From Puerhibacterium puerhi (GTDB taxonomy: Bacteria; Actinomycetota; Actinomycetes; Actinomycetales; Cellulomonadaceae): a DNA stretch of 64,000 nt. Below, piece by piece: positions 33,170-42,061 of this stretch (positions are counted from its first letter, which is position 1; each line of letters begins with the position of its first letter). Both the position numbers and the translations under genes were made by a program. The notes beneath the pieces were generated by a model that saw only the letters and a list, made by a program, of their open reading frames with translations, did no database searches and had not been told where the DNA came from. The stretch lies in the NCBI RefSeq assembly GCF_009846865.1, contig NZ_WUWN01000013.1, positions 1-64,000 of the forward strand, read 5' to 3'.

Positions 33170-35455
33170 TCAGCCGGCCGCCGGGGCGCCCGCGTCCTCG
33201 TGGACGACGAGGGCCAGGCCGCCGAACGGTCCCAGGGAGACGCGGAAGCTGCCCAGCTCGTCGACGTGCGCCACGACCTCGTCGGTGGACAGGTCCACGA
33301 CGCGCGACCCCGCCGGCAGCGCCTGCGACATCACGGTGCCGCGCAGCTCCTCCTCGCCGAAGTTCAGGACGGTCACCTGCAGCGTGCCGTCGGCGAGCCG
33401 GTTGACGAGCACCAGCATCGCGGCGTGGCTGCCGTCGGGCACGTCCAGCAGCGTGCCGGTCGCGATCCCGGCCGACTCGCGCACGGCCAGCAGCTCGGCC
33501 AGCCGGGAGACGAACGACCGGGGGTCGCTCAGCTGCTCGGGCAGGGTGCCGTACAGCGAGGTCGCGCGCGGCATCCCCGAGGCGGACTGGTGCGTGTCGG
33601 GGTTCCACCCCATCAGGTCGTGCGCACCGCGCTCCAGCCAGCGGGTGTCACCGGTGCGGACGAGGCTCTTGACCTGGTCGCGGGGGAGCGGGAGCGCGCC
33701 GCACAGGTCCCAGCCCGAGAGGGCGAAGACGCCCGGCTGCCAGGCGTTGTACTTCGCCAGCAGCAGGTGCGCCGACCGGACCCGCTCGACGTCCTCGGCG
33801 CTCATCGCCTCGAGGTCGGTGATCCCGAGGGCGGCGGTGATCACCGACGCGGTGGTGCAGGCGATGCCGTTCTGCGTGAAGACGGCGTTGTACGGCCCGG
33901 CCTCCCCGGTCAGCCGGCGCCGCAGCGTCTCGCGCACGTGCTCGGCGAGGTCCGCCCCGGCCATCTCGACCCCGCCGAGGGTGTACACGTCCTCGCTGTG
34001 GGTGGTCGCGAAGTGCACCAGCTCGTAGGTGAGCTCGTCGTGGTTCTGCAGGGCGTGCACCAGGGACGCCTGGTCGATGCCGGTCCTGATCCCCTCCCGC
34101 AGCACCAGCCGCAGGAACTCCGTGTCGCCGGTGGCCAGGGCGTGGTGGTAGGCGGGCCGGGTGACGAAGTCGTAGGACAGGTCGGGGCCGGCCTCCGAGG
34201 TCGCCTTGATGGCGTCCATCGTCAGGTTGAGCTCCTGGAACGTGAAGCCCCCGACCTTGCGCACCATGGAGCCGATCAGCTGGTTGGCCGCCTCGGACAG
34301 CGGGTGGCCCTCCGACCAGGCCGGCGACTCCTCCGCCGAGCGCTCGACGCCGAGGAACCCGTTGGCGTCCAGCCGCAGGCCGCCCGAGCCGAGGTCGAGC
34401 AGGGAGTGCAGGGCGTCGCCCATCACCAGCCGCATCCCGGCGAAGGTGGGGTCGAGCCAGTTGATCGAGGGCTGTCCCGCCTTGAAGTAGTGCAGGTACA
34501 CCCAGCGCCGGCGCCCGCCCTTGGTGTCCGTGACGGGAGCGGTGGCGCTCCAGTTCGTCTCCTTGACGCCGGGCTCGTAGAAGATGACCCGCTGCAGCTG
34601 GCCGATGATGTAGCCGGCCTCCTGGAGCCTCCGCTCGGTCTCGGCGTCGAGGTTGACCGAGTCCTGCCCCTCGGGCACGTCGGGCAGCAGCCCCCAGTCG
34701 TGCTCCGGGATCTCGACCATGTGGTAGATCCCCGGGTAGTCGCGGTAGTTCATCTCGGCGAGCCGGAAGTCCGCGCCCTTGCCGGTGTGCCCCGGGACGA
34801 TGTCGTCGATGATCGTGCCGCCGTGGCGGGCGGCGTTCTCGCACATCGCGCGGAACTCGTCCTCGGTGCCGAACAGCGGGTCCATCGCCATCGCGATCCG
34901 GTCGAAGTGCCCGTCGATGCTCGGCGTCGGCTCCCAGCCGGTGATGCCGCCGGCCATCTTCACCGGCCCGGTGTGGACGGCCTTGATCCCGATCCGCTCG
35001 AACGCCTGCCACAGGTCGTCCGAGCCGAGCGCGCTGAGGAAGGACTGGCCCCGGCCGGTGATCAGCGACAAGGGGTAGGCGGTGAACCACACCGGGGCCG
35101 TCTCGACGGCCCGGCGCGGGTTCGGGTGGGCGTACGGGTTGTTCCACATGCTCGACTGGCCGGCGAGCTGGCGCGCCATCATGGTGGCGTCACCCAGCAT
35201 CGACTGGTTCACCAGCCACTCCACGTACGCCTTGTTCGTCCCGACGGGCTGCAGCGGCGGGGTCAGGTCGCCGGTGAAGGTGAGCTTGCGGCGGGCGCGC
35301 GGACGCAGCGACCGCGGACGCGCCGGGTAGAACTGCTCGTCGAAGTTCAGCTCGGTGGCGCCGTCACCGTCGTCGCCGGGCGTCTCGACCCCCGGGACCG
35401 GGATGGGCGCCATCCCCTCGACGGCGGGCTCGTCCGCCGGCGGCTCCACCTTCAC
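33170..35455 (-). CDS. GH13-family alpha-glucan enzyme of unassigned subfamily
   Basis: 761 aa. The (beta/alpha)8 motifs are recognisable: region [18 protein letters not shown], region [13 protein letters not shown] (nucleophile D363), region [12 protein letters not shown] (acid/base E408) and region [13 protein letters not shown] (D473). A C-terminal beta-sandwich follows ([15 protein letters not shown]). The long N-terminal part ([40 protein letters not shown]) is unlike TreS, GlgB or GlgX. Trehalose-synthase-like activity is possible but the substrate is unknown. GTG 35455 is supported by AAGGGAGT (35462-35469); the frame is open 231 bases upstream, but that overlaps the divergent promoter region. 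No signal peptide. Confidence 0.8.
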   Translation of the reverse strand: MKVEPPADEPAVEGMAPIPVPGVETPGDDGDGATELNFDEQFYPARPRSLRPRARRKLTFTGDLTPPLQPVGTNKAYVEWLVNQSMLGDATMMARQLAGQSSMWNNPYAHPNPRRAVETAPVWFTAYPLSLITGRGQSFLSALGSDDLWQAFERIGIKAVHTGPVKMAGGITGWEPTPSIDGHFDRIAMAMDPLFGTEDEFRAMCENAARHGGTIIDDIVPGHTGKGADFRLAEMNYRDYPGIYHMVEIPEHDWGLLPDVPEGQDSVNLDAETERRLQEAGYIIGQLQRVIFYEPGVKETNWSATAPVTDTKGGRRRWVYLHYFKAGQPSINWLDPTFAGMRLVMGDALHSLLDLGSGGLRLDANGFLGVERSAEESPAWSEGHPLSEAANQLIGSMVRKVGGFTFQELNLTMDAIKATSEAGPDLSYDFVTRPAYHHALATGDTEFLRLVLREGIRTGIDQASLVHALQNHDELTYELVHFATTHSEDVYTLGGVEMAGADLAEHVRETLRRRLTGEAGPYNAVFTQNGIACTTASVITAALGITDLEAMSAEDVERVRSAHLLLAKYNAWQPGVFALSGWDLCGALPLPRDQVKSLVRTGDTRWLERGAHDLMGWNPDTHQSASGMPRATSLYGTLPEQLSDPRSFVSRLAELLAVRESAGIATGTLLDVPDGSHAAMLVLVNRLADGTLQVTVLNFGEEELRGTVMSQALPAGSRVVDLSTDEVVAHVDELGSFRVSLGPFGGLALVVHEDAGAPAAG

Positions 35456-35660
35456 GCGTCCACTCCCTTCGTCGCGGATGCCACAAATGCGTCTCATCGA
35501 ACCACGCGGGTCGACCGCGTGCCCGAGGAGGCCTGCGAAGAGCGACGGGCGGGTGGGCGCGTCCCGGGAGCACGCCCACGGACTGTGTACGCTCGTACCA
35601 ACGGCGACGGTGGCACGGTTCGCCGTGCCCGACGCCCCGTGAAAGGCAGCCCGCACCGCC
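35456..35660. promoter_or_regulatory. Divergent promoter region with UUCG hairpin
   Basis: 205 bases between the GH13 enzyme and the MFS gene. TACGCT at 35588-35593 is a candidate -10 for the MFS gene. A 7-bp stem GGCACGG/CCGTGCC with a TTCG tetraloop (35612-35629) lies in its leader, 31 bases before the start. Confidence 0.45.
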
Positions 35661-36941
35661 GTGTACTCGCTCCTCCTGGCGATCATCTACATCGCCTTCG
35701 TCAGCCTCGGGCTCCCGGACTCGCTCGTGGGGGCCGGCTGGCCCGTGATGCACCAGGACCTCGGTGTCCCCGTCGCGTTCGCCGGCATCGTCACGATGAT
35801 CGTCGCGGGCGGCACGATCGTGTCCAGCCTCGCCTCGGAGCGGGTCACGCGCCGGTTCGGCGCCGGCGTCGTCACCGCCGTGAGCGTCGGGCTGACCGCG
35901 GCCGCCCTCGTGGGCTTCTCGGTCTCGGGGTCCTTCTGGCTCCTGTGCCTGTGGGCCATCCCCTACGGGCTGGGGGCGGGTGCGGTCGACGCGGCGCTCA
36001 ACAACTACGTGGCGCTGCACTACGCCGCCCGCCACATGAACTGGCTGCACAGCTGCTGGGGGCTGGGCGCGTCGATCAGCCCGTTCGTCATGAGCTACGC
36101 CCTCACCTCGAGCCTCGGCTGGCCCGGCGCCTACCGCGTCATCGGCCTGGTCCAGGCGGTCCTCACGGTCGTCCTGCTCGTCAGCCTCCCGCTGTGGGGG
36201 AGGGTGAACCCGGTCCGCCCGGCCGGGCGCGCCGACGGGACCGATGACGGGACTGACGACGGGACTGACGACGGGGCCGACGGCGCGGACGGGGCCGGCG
36301 CGGAGCCCCGGCGCACCGACGGCGGCCACGTCCCGCTCGCCCACGCGCTGCGGATCCCCGGCGTCGTCCTGGTCCTGACCGCCTTCTTCGCCTACTGCGC
36401 GCTCGAGAGCGCCGCGATCCTGTGGGCGTCGACGTACCTGGTGGCGGACCGCGGGGTCGCACCGGCGACCGCTGCGGCGTTCGCCTCGCTCTTCCTGCTG
36501 GGCATCACCGGCGGGCGGTTCCTGGCGGGCTTCGTCGCCGACCGTGCCGGGGACAAGCTGCTCATCCGGGGTGGCTTCGCGACGGTCGGCCTCGGCGTCC
36601 TGCTGATCGCGCTCCCCGTGCCGACCGACGTGCTGGCGCTGGCCGGGCTCGTGGTCGCCGGGCTCGGGTGCGCACCGATCTACCCGGCGATCATCCACTC
36701 CACCCCCGTGAACTTCGGCCGCCGCAGCTCGCAGGCCATCATCGGCATCCAGATGGCCGCGGCCTACACGGGCTCCACCCTCGCGCCGCCGCTGTTCGGC
36801 GTGTTCTCGAGCTGGGCGGGCGCGTGGGTCTTCCCGCTGTTCCTCGCCGTGCTGGTGGCACTGGGGCTGCTCATGTCCGAGCGCCTCAACCGGCTCGTCG
36901 CGCGGCGATCGCGCACCGCCGACCTCGTCCGCCAGCCCTGA
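35661..36941 (+). CDS. MFS transporter, sugar-type
   Basis: 426 aa, twelve membrane segments in two six-helix halves: [20 protein letters not shown] through [20 protein letters not shown], and [20 protein letters not shown] to the C-terminus. The layout ([42 protein letters not shown]) resembles the FucP/YbjJ-like branch that carries sugars or related polar solutes. The central cytoplasmic loop has a DDGT tandem repeat encoded by four 12-bp units. GTG start 35661. Divergent from the GH13 gene, so a shared sugar-linked role is plausible but unproven. Confidence 0.82.
   Translation: MYSLLLAIIYIAFVSLGLPDSLVGAGWPVMHQDLGVPVAFAGIVTMIVAGGTIVSSLASERVTRRFGAGVVTAVSVGLTAAALVGFSVSGSFWLLCLWAIPYGLGAGAVDAALNNYVALHYAARHMNWLHSCWGLGASISPFVMSYALTSSLGWPGAYRVIGLVQAVLTVVLLVSLPLWGRVNPVRPAGRADGTDDGTDDGTDDGADGADGAGAEPRRTDGGHVPLAHALRIPGVVLVLTAFFAYCALESAAILWASTYLVADRGVAPATAAAFASLFLLGITGGRFLAGFVADRAGDKLLIRGGFATVGLGVLLIALPVPTDVLALAGLVVAGLGCAPIYPAIIHSTPVNFGRRSSQAIIGIQMAAAYTGSTLAPPLFGVFSSWAGAWVFPLFLAVLVALGLLMSERLNRLVARRSRTADLVRQP
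36237..36284 (+). repeat. 12-bp in-frame tandem repeat in the MFS linker
   Basis: Four units: GGGACCGATGAC, GGGACTGACGAC twice, and GGGGCCGACGGC. Encodes [17 protein letters not shown] in the loop between helices 6 and 7, so unit loss or gain would keep the frame. Confidence 0.85.
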
Positions 36942-36964
36942 GCCGACACCCGTAGGGTGACGCC

Positions 36965-37387
36965 ATGAGCTCCGCTACCACCCCGGGCGACGTGGTGCCG
37001 TGGGTCCTGATCGTCGGTGGGGCCCTGTTCGCGGCCGTCGGGCTGGCGATGATCACCGCGGCCGCCCGTCGGCGCCGCCACCGCGCGACGCGGGGGACCA
37101 CCACCGAGGGCGTCGTCGTCGACACCGTGCGTCGGGTCGCCGGCGAGCAGCTCGAGCACCCGGTCGTCGAGTTCGTCGACGCGCACGGGGCGACCCGCCG
37201 CTTCACCGGCGCCACGGGGACCTTCCCACCGCCGCGGACCGGGCGTCGGGTCACGGTCTGGTACGACCCGTCGGACGCGGCGGCGCGGCCCGCCCTGGTC
37301 CGCGACCGTGCCGGGGCGGTGGGTCGCTGGGGCATCCTGCTGGCCGGCGTGCTCGTGCTCTGCCTGGGCGTCGCGATCCGTCTCTGA
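36965..37387 (+). CDS. DUF3592 membrane protein
   Basis: 140 aa: N-terminal membrane helix (VVPWVLIVGGALFAAVGLAMITAA), a small beta-rich extracytoplasmic domain (TEGVVVDTVRR; PVVEFVDAHGATRRFTG; GRRVTVWYDPSDAA), and a C-terminal membrane helix (WGILLAGVLVLCLGVAI). The arrangement and YDPSDA-like motif are typical of DUF3592. Function unknown. No ribosome site: TAGGGT (36953-36958) lies exactly six bases before the ATG, so the transcript is probably leaderless and independent of the MFS gene. Confidence 0.8.
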   Translation: MSSATTPGDVVPWVLIVGGALFAAVGLAMITAAARRRRHRATRGTTTEGVVVDTVRRVAGEQLEHPVVEFVDAHGATRRFTGATGTFPPPRTGRRVTVWYDPSDAAARPALVRDRAGAVGRWGILLAGVLVLCLGVAIRL

Positions 37388-37431
37388 GATCGTGCCGGGT
37401 GCCCGGGAAGAGGTCGCCGGCGAGGGCGTGC

Positions 37432-38025
37432 CTACCGCTCGCGGCCTGCGCCCGCCAGCGCGCCGCGGACGGCCGAGGTGAGCGTGGGCCGCGGGTCGGC
37501 GGGGTCGCGGCGCGCCACCGCGTGCAGCAGCAGGCCCTCGGCGGCGGCCGCGACGGCGGCGAAGGCGGCCTGGGGGTCGGCGGCCCCGAGCCGCGCCAGC
37601 ACCGGCACCGCCCAGCCGGCGAGCGCGGTGCGGCCGCGGGTCGCGCGCTCGCGCAGGTCGGGGTCGTGGCTGGCCTCGAGGAAGACTGCCAGGCGCGCGG
37701 TGGTGGCGACCAGGTCGGGGCCGGTCGCGTGGGCGAACCAGGCGCACAGGACGTCGACGAGCTCGTCCGGCGTCCGGGGGTCCGGCGCCGCCTCGAGCCC
37801 GGCGAGGTCGCGGGCGGCCAGCTCGTCGGTGACGCCGGCCAGCAGCGCGGCGCGGGTGCGGAACCAGTTCGACGTCGACCCGCGGGGCAGGCCCGCGCGC
37901 TCGTCGACCCGGGCGTGCGTGAGGGCCCGGACGCCCGCGGTGCCCACCAGGTCGATCGCGGCGTCGAGAGCGCGCGCCCGGGTGGTCGGCGGGGCCGGCG
38001 ACGGCGGGGCTTCGGACGACGGCAC
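37432..38025 (-). CDS. TetR-family transcriptional regulator
   Basis: 197 aa. N-terminal TetR helix-turn-helix: ALDAAIDLVGTAGVRALTHA, RVDERAGLPRGSTSNWFRTR, then a ligand-binding helical domain. GTG 38025 has TAGAGT (38032-38037, minus strand) six bases upstream, so it is probably leaderless. It diverges from an alpha/beta hydrolase whose promoter contains a palindrome, so it likely represses that gene and perhaps itself. Ligand unknown. Confidence 0.88.
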   Translation of the reverse strand: MPSSEAPPSPAPPTTRARALDAAIDLVGTAGVRALTHARVDERAGLPRGSTSNWFRTRAALLAGVTDELAARDLAGLEAAPDPRTPDELVDVLCAWFAHATGPDLVATTARLAVFLEASHDPDLRERATRGRTALAGWAVPVLARLGAADPQAAFAAVAAAAEGLLLHAVARRDPADPRPTLTSAVRGALAGAGRER

Positions 38026-38055
38026 GCGAGCACTCTAGCGCCGGGACGCCGCGTT

Positions 38056-38098
38056 CACTACGGATGTGGTAGACACCGCACTACGAACGTAGTAGCGT
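38056..38098 (+). promoter_or_regulatory. Hydrolase promoter with embedded TetR-type operator
   Basis: -35 TAGACA (38070-38075), 17-bp spacer, -10 TAGCGT (38093-38098), then six bases to the ATG. The spacer holds the palindrome CTACGAACGTAG (38081-38092: arms CTACG/CGTAG). A second, weaker element CACTACGGATGTGGTAG (38056-38072) covers the -35. Repressor bound here would exclude RNA polymerase. Confidence 0.7.
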
Positions 38099-38104
38099 CG
38101 GTGC

Positions 38105-39058
38105 ATGGACGCCACCAGGAGCCGCGCGGGCGGGGCCGCGGCACTCATCGAAGCCCCCGCCGTGCCGGTGCTCGACGGCGTCCGGCACGAGGACGTCCGG
38201 GTCGGCGACCTGCGGATGCACGTCGCGCGCGCCGGCCCCGACCCTGCGACGAGCGACGCCACGCCGGTCCTGCTGCTGCACGGCTTCCCGGAGCACTGGT
38301 GGCAGTGGCGCAAGGTCATCCCGCTCCTGGCCACCGACCGCGCGGTGCTCTGCCCCGACCTGCGCGGCAGCGGCTGGACCGACGCGCCGGACGACGGGTA
38401 CGACATCGGGACGCAGGTGGCGGACGTCGTGGGGCTCCTCGACGCCCTCGGCCTCGGCCTCGGGCGCGTGCACGTGCTGGGACACGAGTGCGGGGCGCTC
38501 GTCGCCCTGCGGCTGGCGCTGGACCACCCGACGCGGGTCGCGAGCGTGGTGAGCATGACGGTGCCGCACCTGTGGCTGCGACGGAGCGCCCGGCTGCTGG
38601 CGACGCTGCGCAAGGTCTGGTTCGACCCGCTGCTCGCGGTGCCCGGGCTGGGGCTGTCGCTGCTCTCGCGCGGGCGGCAGCGCCTGCCGCGCCACCTGCT
38701 CACCACCCACGTGAAGGTCCCCGGCGCCATCGGCCCGCGGGACGTCGAGCTCTACCTCGAGCGGCTGCGAGAGCCGGTGCGGGCGCGCGCCGCGGTGGCG
38801 GCTCACCGCGACCTGGTCATGCGGGAGCTGAGCGGCGTCCTGCGCGGCGCCTACGCCGGACGCACGCTCGAGGTGCCGACGGTCGCGCTGCTCGGGGCCG
38901 GCGACTCGCTCTCCGACGTCCGCCTGCTGGGCGGGTACGAGGGGCACGCCGCCGACCTCACGATCGAGATCTTCCAGGACGCCGGGCACTTCCTGCCCGA
39001 GGAGCGCCCCGAGCGCGTCGTGGACGTCGCCCGCGGCGTGTTCGCGCGGGCCGCCTGA
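38105..39058 (+). CDS. Alpha/beta-fold hydrolase, epoxide-hydrolase-like, with Glu at the nucleophile position
   Basis: 317 aa. Oxyanion region LLLHGFPEHWWQWRKVIPLL and PDLRGSGWTDAP as in epoxide hydrolases and haloalkane dehalogenases. The nucleophile-elbow motif reads GHECGA where the family has GHDWGG/GHDxGA, so the nucleophilic Asp is replaced by Glu. The acid (LLGAGDSLSD) and His (DAGHFLPEERPE) regions are kept. The residue change could mean altered chemistry or loss of activity. Leaderless promoter under the divergent TetR gene, hence probably induced by a small molecule that it also processes. Confidence 0.82.
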   Translation: MDATRSRAGGAAALIEAPAVPVLDGVRHEDVRVGDLRMHVARAGPDPATSDATPVLLLHGFPEHWWQWRKVIPLLATDRAVLCPDLRGSGWTDAPDDGYDIGTQVADVVGLLDALGLGLGRVHVLGHECGALVALRLALDHPTRVASVVSMTVPHLWLRRSARLLATLRKVWFDPLLAVPGLGLSLLSRGRQRLPRHLLTTHVKVPGAIGPRDVELYLERLREPVRARAAVAAHRDLVMRELSGVLRGAYAGRTLEVPTVALLGAGDSLSDVRLLGGYEGHAADLTIEIFQDAGHFLPEERPERVVDVARGVFARAA

Positions 39059-39059
39059 C

Positions 39060-39088
39060 GCGCCGGGGCGCGTCCGGCGCCCCGGCGC
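39060..39088. terminator. Bidirectional terminator hairpin
   Basis: 12-bp perfect stem (39060-39071 with 39077-39088, loop GTCCG) between the convergent hydrolase (+) and phosphoribosyltransferase (-) genes, two bases after the hydrolase stop. Confidence 0.65.
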
Positions 39089-39100
39089 GGCCGCGTCGTC

Positions 39101-39634
39101 TCAGGCCTTCGCGACGACGGCGCCCTCGACCGGCGGCTCGGCCGACCACGGGAACGTGATCCAGCGGTCGGTCCGGCGCCAGGAGTAGTCGGGCTCGAAG
39201 ATCGACGCGGGCTTGGTGTACAGCACGGCGCTGCGCACCTGCGCCCCGTGGCCGTCGAGCATCTCCATGACGAGCTGGAGGGTGCGGCCGGAGTCCGCGA
39301 CGTCGTCGACCACGAGCACGTTGGCGCCGGACAGCTCGGCGGTGTCCATGAGCGGCGGCAGCACGCGCGGGTCGGGAAGCGTCCTGCCGATGTCCGTGTA
39401 GAACTCGACGTTCATGGTGCCCACGCCCTTGGTGCCGAGCGCGTAGGCGACGGCGCCGCCGGGCACGAGGCCGCCGCGGGCCACCGCCACGACGACGTCG
39501 GGCACGAAGCCGCTGGCCACGACCTGGCGAGCCAGGTCCCGCACCGCGACGGCGAAGACGTCCCAGGTGAGCACCTCGCGGTCGGCGGGCCGGGGCGCCG
39601 CGGTGGGCGCCGGGGGAGTGTCGGGGGAGGTCAT
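39101..39634 (-). CDS. Phosphoribosyltransferase (xanthine/guanine PRT-like)
   Basis: 177 aa, type I PRTase fold. PRPP-binding motif NVLVVDDVADSGRTLQLV; the earlier VVVAVARGGLVPGGAVAYAL is the substrate/PRPP hood strand; C-terminal DRWITFPWS is typical of small archaeal-type and actinobacterial Gpt-like enzymes in purine salvage. ATG 39634 is preferred over the longer open frame because TACCGT (39641-39646, minus strand) lies six bases upstream, the leaderless pattern, and the upstream frame has no homology. Which base it uses cannot be read. Confidence 0.82.
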   Translation of the reverse strand: MTSPDTPPAPTAAPRPADREVLTWDVFAVAVRDLARQVVASGFVPDVVVAVARGGLVPGGAVAYALGTKGVGTMNVEFYTDIGRTLPDPRVLPPLMDTAELSGANVLVVDDVADSGRTLQLVMEMLDGHGAQVRSAVLYTKPASIFEPDYSWRRTDRWITFPWSAEPPVEGAVVAKA

Positions 39635-39695
39635 GCGCCGACGGTACGCGCGCTGCCCGGGGATCCGGAAAGCCGCCGGGCTCGGCCCGGGGACG

Positions 39696-39734
39696 ACGAC
39701 GGCGGGCGCCCCTGCTCGGGGCACCCGCCGTCGT
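39696..39734 (-). terminator. Terminator after the FKBP lipoprotein gene
   Basis: 17-position stem with one mismatch (39696-39712 with 39718-39734, loop TGCTC), 42 bases beyond the FKBP stop on the minus strand. It separates that gene from the phosphoribosyltransferase promoter. Confidence 0.65.
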
Positions 39735-39776
39735 GGGGCGGCGCGGCGTCGGCGCGGACGCGGGCTCAGCGCGCCG

Positions 39777-40736
39777 TCACTGGGCGTCGAGGATGTCCAC
39801 GACGAAGATCAGCGGGGAGTTCGCCGGGATGGTGCCGCTCGCCTGGTCGCCGTAGGCCTGGTCGGCCGGGACGACCAGCAGCACCTGGGAGCCGACGGTC
39901 TGGCCGGCGAGGCCGTCCGTCCAGCCCTGGATGACCTGGTCGAGCCCGAAGCTCGTGGGGGCGCCGCGCTCCCAGGAGGAGTCGAACTGGGTGCCGTCGA
40001 GGAGCCAGCCGCTGTACTGCACGGTGACGGTCTGGTCGGCGGCGACCTCCGGGCCCGAGCCCTTGATGAGCGGCTGCACGACGAGCTCGTCGGGCGCCTC
40101 GTAGCCCTCGGGGATCTCGATGCTCGGCTTGCCGGAGTCGTCCAGCGTGACGGTCGGCAGGCCCTCGGCCGGCGTCACGGCCTCGCCCTCGGCCCGGGTC
40201 GGCACGGTGCGGGCGTCGGTCACCTCACCCACCGTCACGTACGTCACCGCGTTGCCCGAGGCGTCCTGCGTGGGGTTGGCGAAGACGAAGCGCGCACCGA
40301 CGTGCTTGCCCGACAGCGCCTCGTAGAGCTGGGGGATGATGACGTTCTCGTTCAGCAGCACCGACTCGGCGCTGTCGTCGGCGTAGGTGTCGCCGAGCTG
40401 GCTGGCGTCGGCGCCCGAGTAGACCACCGAGTGGATCGTCAGGGACTGGCCGTCCTCGAACTCGGCGCCGTCGCCGTCGGACACCACGTGCACCGTGGCG
40501 GTGGAGACGGTGAGCGGCGCCGTGAACTTCACGGTCGGTGCCTTGCCGGCGTCGCCCGAGACCTCGACCGACTCGACGGCGGCGACGTCCTCGGCGGTGG
40601 GGGTCGGTGCCTCCGACGCGGAGGCGGAGGCGGACGGAGACGCCGAGGGCGAGGCGTCGTCCGAGCCGCAGCCGGACAGGACGAGTGCGGCGCTGACGAC
40701 GACCGCTGCCGCGGCGCCGGTGATGCGGATCTTCAC
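39777..40736 (-). CDS. FKBP-type peptidyl-prolyl isomerase lipoprotein
   Basis: 319 aa. Signal peptide with lipobox LSGC (C23), a Ser/Ala/Pro linker, then two FKBP-like units. The C-terminal one is canonical: VTVQYSGWLLDGTQFDSSWE, VIQGWTDGLAGQTVGSQVLL, PADQAYGDQASGTIPANSPL, FVVDILD. The first (SLTIHSVVYSGADASQLGDT; LSGKHVGARFVFANPT) is divergent and probably inactive. It acts outside the membrane in folding of exported proteins. GTG 40736 after AAGGAAC; the much longer open frame upstream is a shadow. Confidence 0.9.
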   Translation of the reverse strand: MKIRITGAAAAVVVSAALVLSGCGSDDASPSASPSASASASEAPTPTAEDVAAVESVEVSGDAGKAPTVKFTAPLTVSTATVHVVSDGDGAEFEDGQSLTIHSVVYSGADASQLGDTYADDSAESVLLNENVIIPQLYEALSGKHVGARFVFANPTQDASGNAVTYVTVGEVTDARTVPTRAEGEAVTPAEGLPTVTLDDSGKPSIEIPEGYEAPDELVVQPLIKGSGPEVAADQTVTVQYSGWLLDGTQFDSSWERGAPTSFGLDQVIQGWTDGLAGQTVGSQVLLVVPADQAYGDQASGTIPANSPLIFVVDILDAQ

Positions 40737-40883
40737 TGCTGTTCCTTCGGTCGGGGTCTCGAGCACCCTACCCGCCGAAGCCGGACGTCCCCTGGGCCCC
40801 GCGTGCGCGCTCTGTGCAGACCGGGCGTCCCGCGCACCTTTCCGGCTCCGCGCGGCTCGCCCAGGGAGCGCGACAATGGGGGC

Positions 40884-41180
40884 ATGCCCTCCTCGCGACG
40901 TTCCTCCCGGCGCCCCTACGGCACCGAGCACGTGCCCGTGGACGTCGAGCGCGCGCTCGGCGGCGTCCGCCACGTCTCGGACGCCGACGGCGAGTGGACG
41001 GTGCGGCGCGTGACGGGCGACAAGACGTACCGCTGCCCGGGATGCCAGCAGGAGATCCCGCCGGGCACCCGGCACGTCGTGGCGTGGGCCCGCGACGCCA
41101 TCGGCGGCGAGGCCGCCGGCCTCGAGTCGCGCCGGCACTGGCACGCCAGCTGCTGGGAGCGCCGCGGCCGCCTCCGCTGA
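40884..41180 (+). CDS. Small conserved actinobacterial zinc-site protein
   Basis: 98 aa, strongly basic at both ends. A probable zinc site is made by TYRCPGCQQEI (CxxC) and HWHASCWERRG (HxxxC). Matches a widespread small actinobacterial family sometimes labelled ATP/GTP-binding without evidence. A DNA- or RNA-binding role is possible. No ribosome site; GACAAT ends six bases before the ATG, suggesting leaderless transcription. Internal GC pattern and motif spacing support it as real coding sequence. Confidence 0.72.
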   Translation: MPSSRRSSRRPYGTEHVPVDVERALGGVRHVSDADGEWTVRRVTGDKTYRCPGCQQEIPPGTRHVVAWARDAIGGEAAGLESRRHWHASCWERRGRLR

Positions 41181-41265
41181 GAGTCGGCGCCCCGCCCCGC
41201 GCCGGCGGGCCCGCGCCCGCCCGGCCCTGCCGCGGCGCGGGCGCCGGGTCGCTAGGCTCGAGACG

Positions 41266-42051
41266 ATGAGCTCCCAGACGCACGAGATCCGCTCGATGAC
41301 CGTCCTGCCGGCCCGCCGCGAGGACGTCGAGCTGCACACCGCCGACGGCCTCACCCTCGTCGGCGAGCTGGCCCTGCCGCAGGACCGCGACCCGGCCGCG
41401 ACGCTGCTGACCTTCCACCCGCTGCCGACGCACGGCGGGTTCATGGACAGCCACGTGTACCGCAAGGCGGCATGGCGGCTGCCGGCGCTCGCGGACCTGG
41501 CGGTGCTGCGGTTCAACACCCGCGGCACGAGCTCGCCGCGCGGCACGTCCGAGGGAGCGTTCGACGGCGGCGAGGCGGAGCGGTACGACGTCGCGGCGGC
41601 CCTCGAGCTGGCAGAGTTCCGCGACCTGCCGCGGCCCTGGCTCGTGGGCTGGTCGTTCGGCACCGAGCTGGTGCTCAAGCACGGCGCCGACCCGAGCGTC
41701 GAGGGCGCGATCCTGCTGTCGCCGCCGCTGCACCGCGCCACCGACGCCGACCTGGACCGCTGGGCCGAGCTCGGCCGCCCGCTCGTGGTGCTGGTGCCGG
41801 AGCTCGACGACTACCTGCGCCCCGACGAGGCCCGCCGCCGGTTCGCCCGCGTGCCGCAGGCCGAGGTCATCGGCGTCGACGGCGCCAAGCACCTGTGGGT
41901 GGGGGAGCCCGCCGTGCGGCGCGTGCTCGACGAGATCGTCCAGCACGTGCTGCCGGGCCACCCGCCCCTGCCGACCACCTGGGACGGCGACGTCGCGCAC
42001 GCCGGTGCCGCGGCGTCGTCGGCCCCGGGTGCCCCGTCCACCACGGCTTGA
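41266..42051 (+). CDS. Alpha/beta hydrolase (GxSxG type)
   Basis: 261 aa. N-terminal half DVELHTADGLTLVGELALPQ, oxyanion region LLTFHPLPTHGGFMDSHVYR, FNTRGTSSPRGTSEG, nucleophile elbow LVGWSFGTELVLKHG (Ser in GWSFG), acid region LVVLVPELDDYLRPDEA and His in DGAKHLWVGE. Resembles actinobacterial dienelactone-hydrolase-like peptidases/esterases. Substrate unknown. TAGGCT (41253-41258) seven bases before the ATG indicates a leaderless start. Ten bases separate it from the next hydrolase. Confidence 0.85.
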   Translation: MSSQTHEIRSMTVLPARREDVELHTADGLTLVGELALPQDRDPAATLLTFHPLPTHGGFMDSHVYRKAAWRLPALADLAVLRFNTRGTSSPRGTSEGAFDGGEAERYDVAAALELAEFRDLPRPWLVGWSFGTELVLKHGADPSVEGAILLSPPLHRATDADLDRWAELGRPLVVLVPELDDYLRPDEARRRFARVPQAEVIGVDGAKHLWVGEPAVRRVLDEIVQHVLPGHPPLPTTWDGDVAHAGAAASSAPGAPSTTA

Positions 42052-42061
42052 GAGGACGACG

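Noticed and set aside
38958-39149. 63-aa minus-strand frame across the hydrolase end
   Set aside because: Arg-rich shadow overlapping two confident genes and a terminator hairpin.
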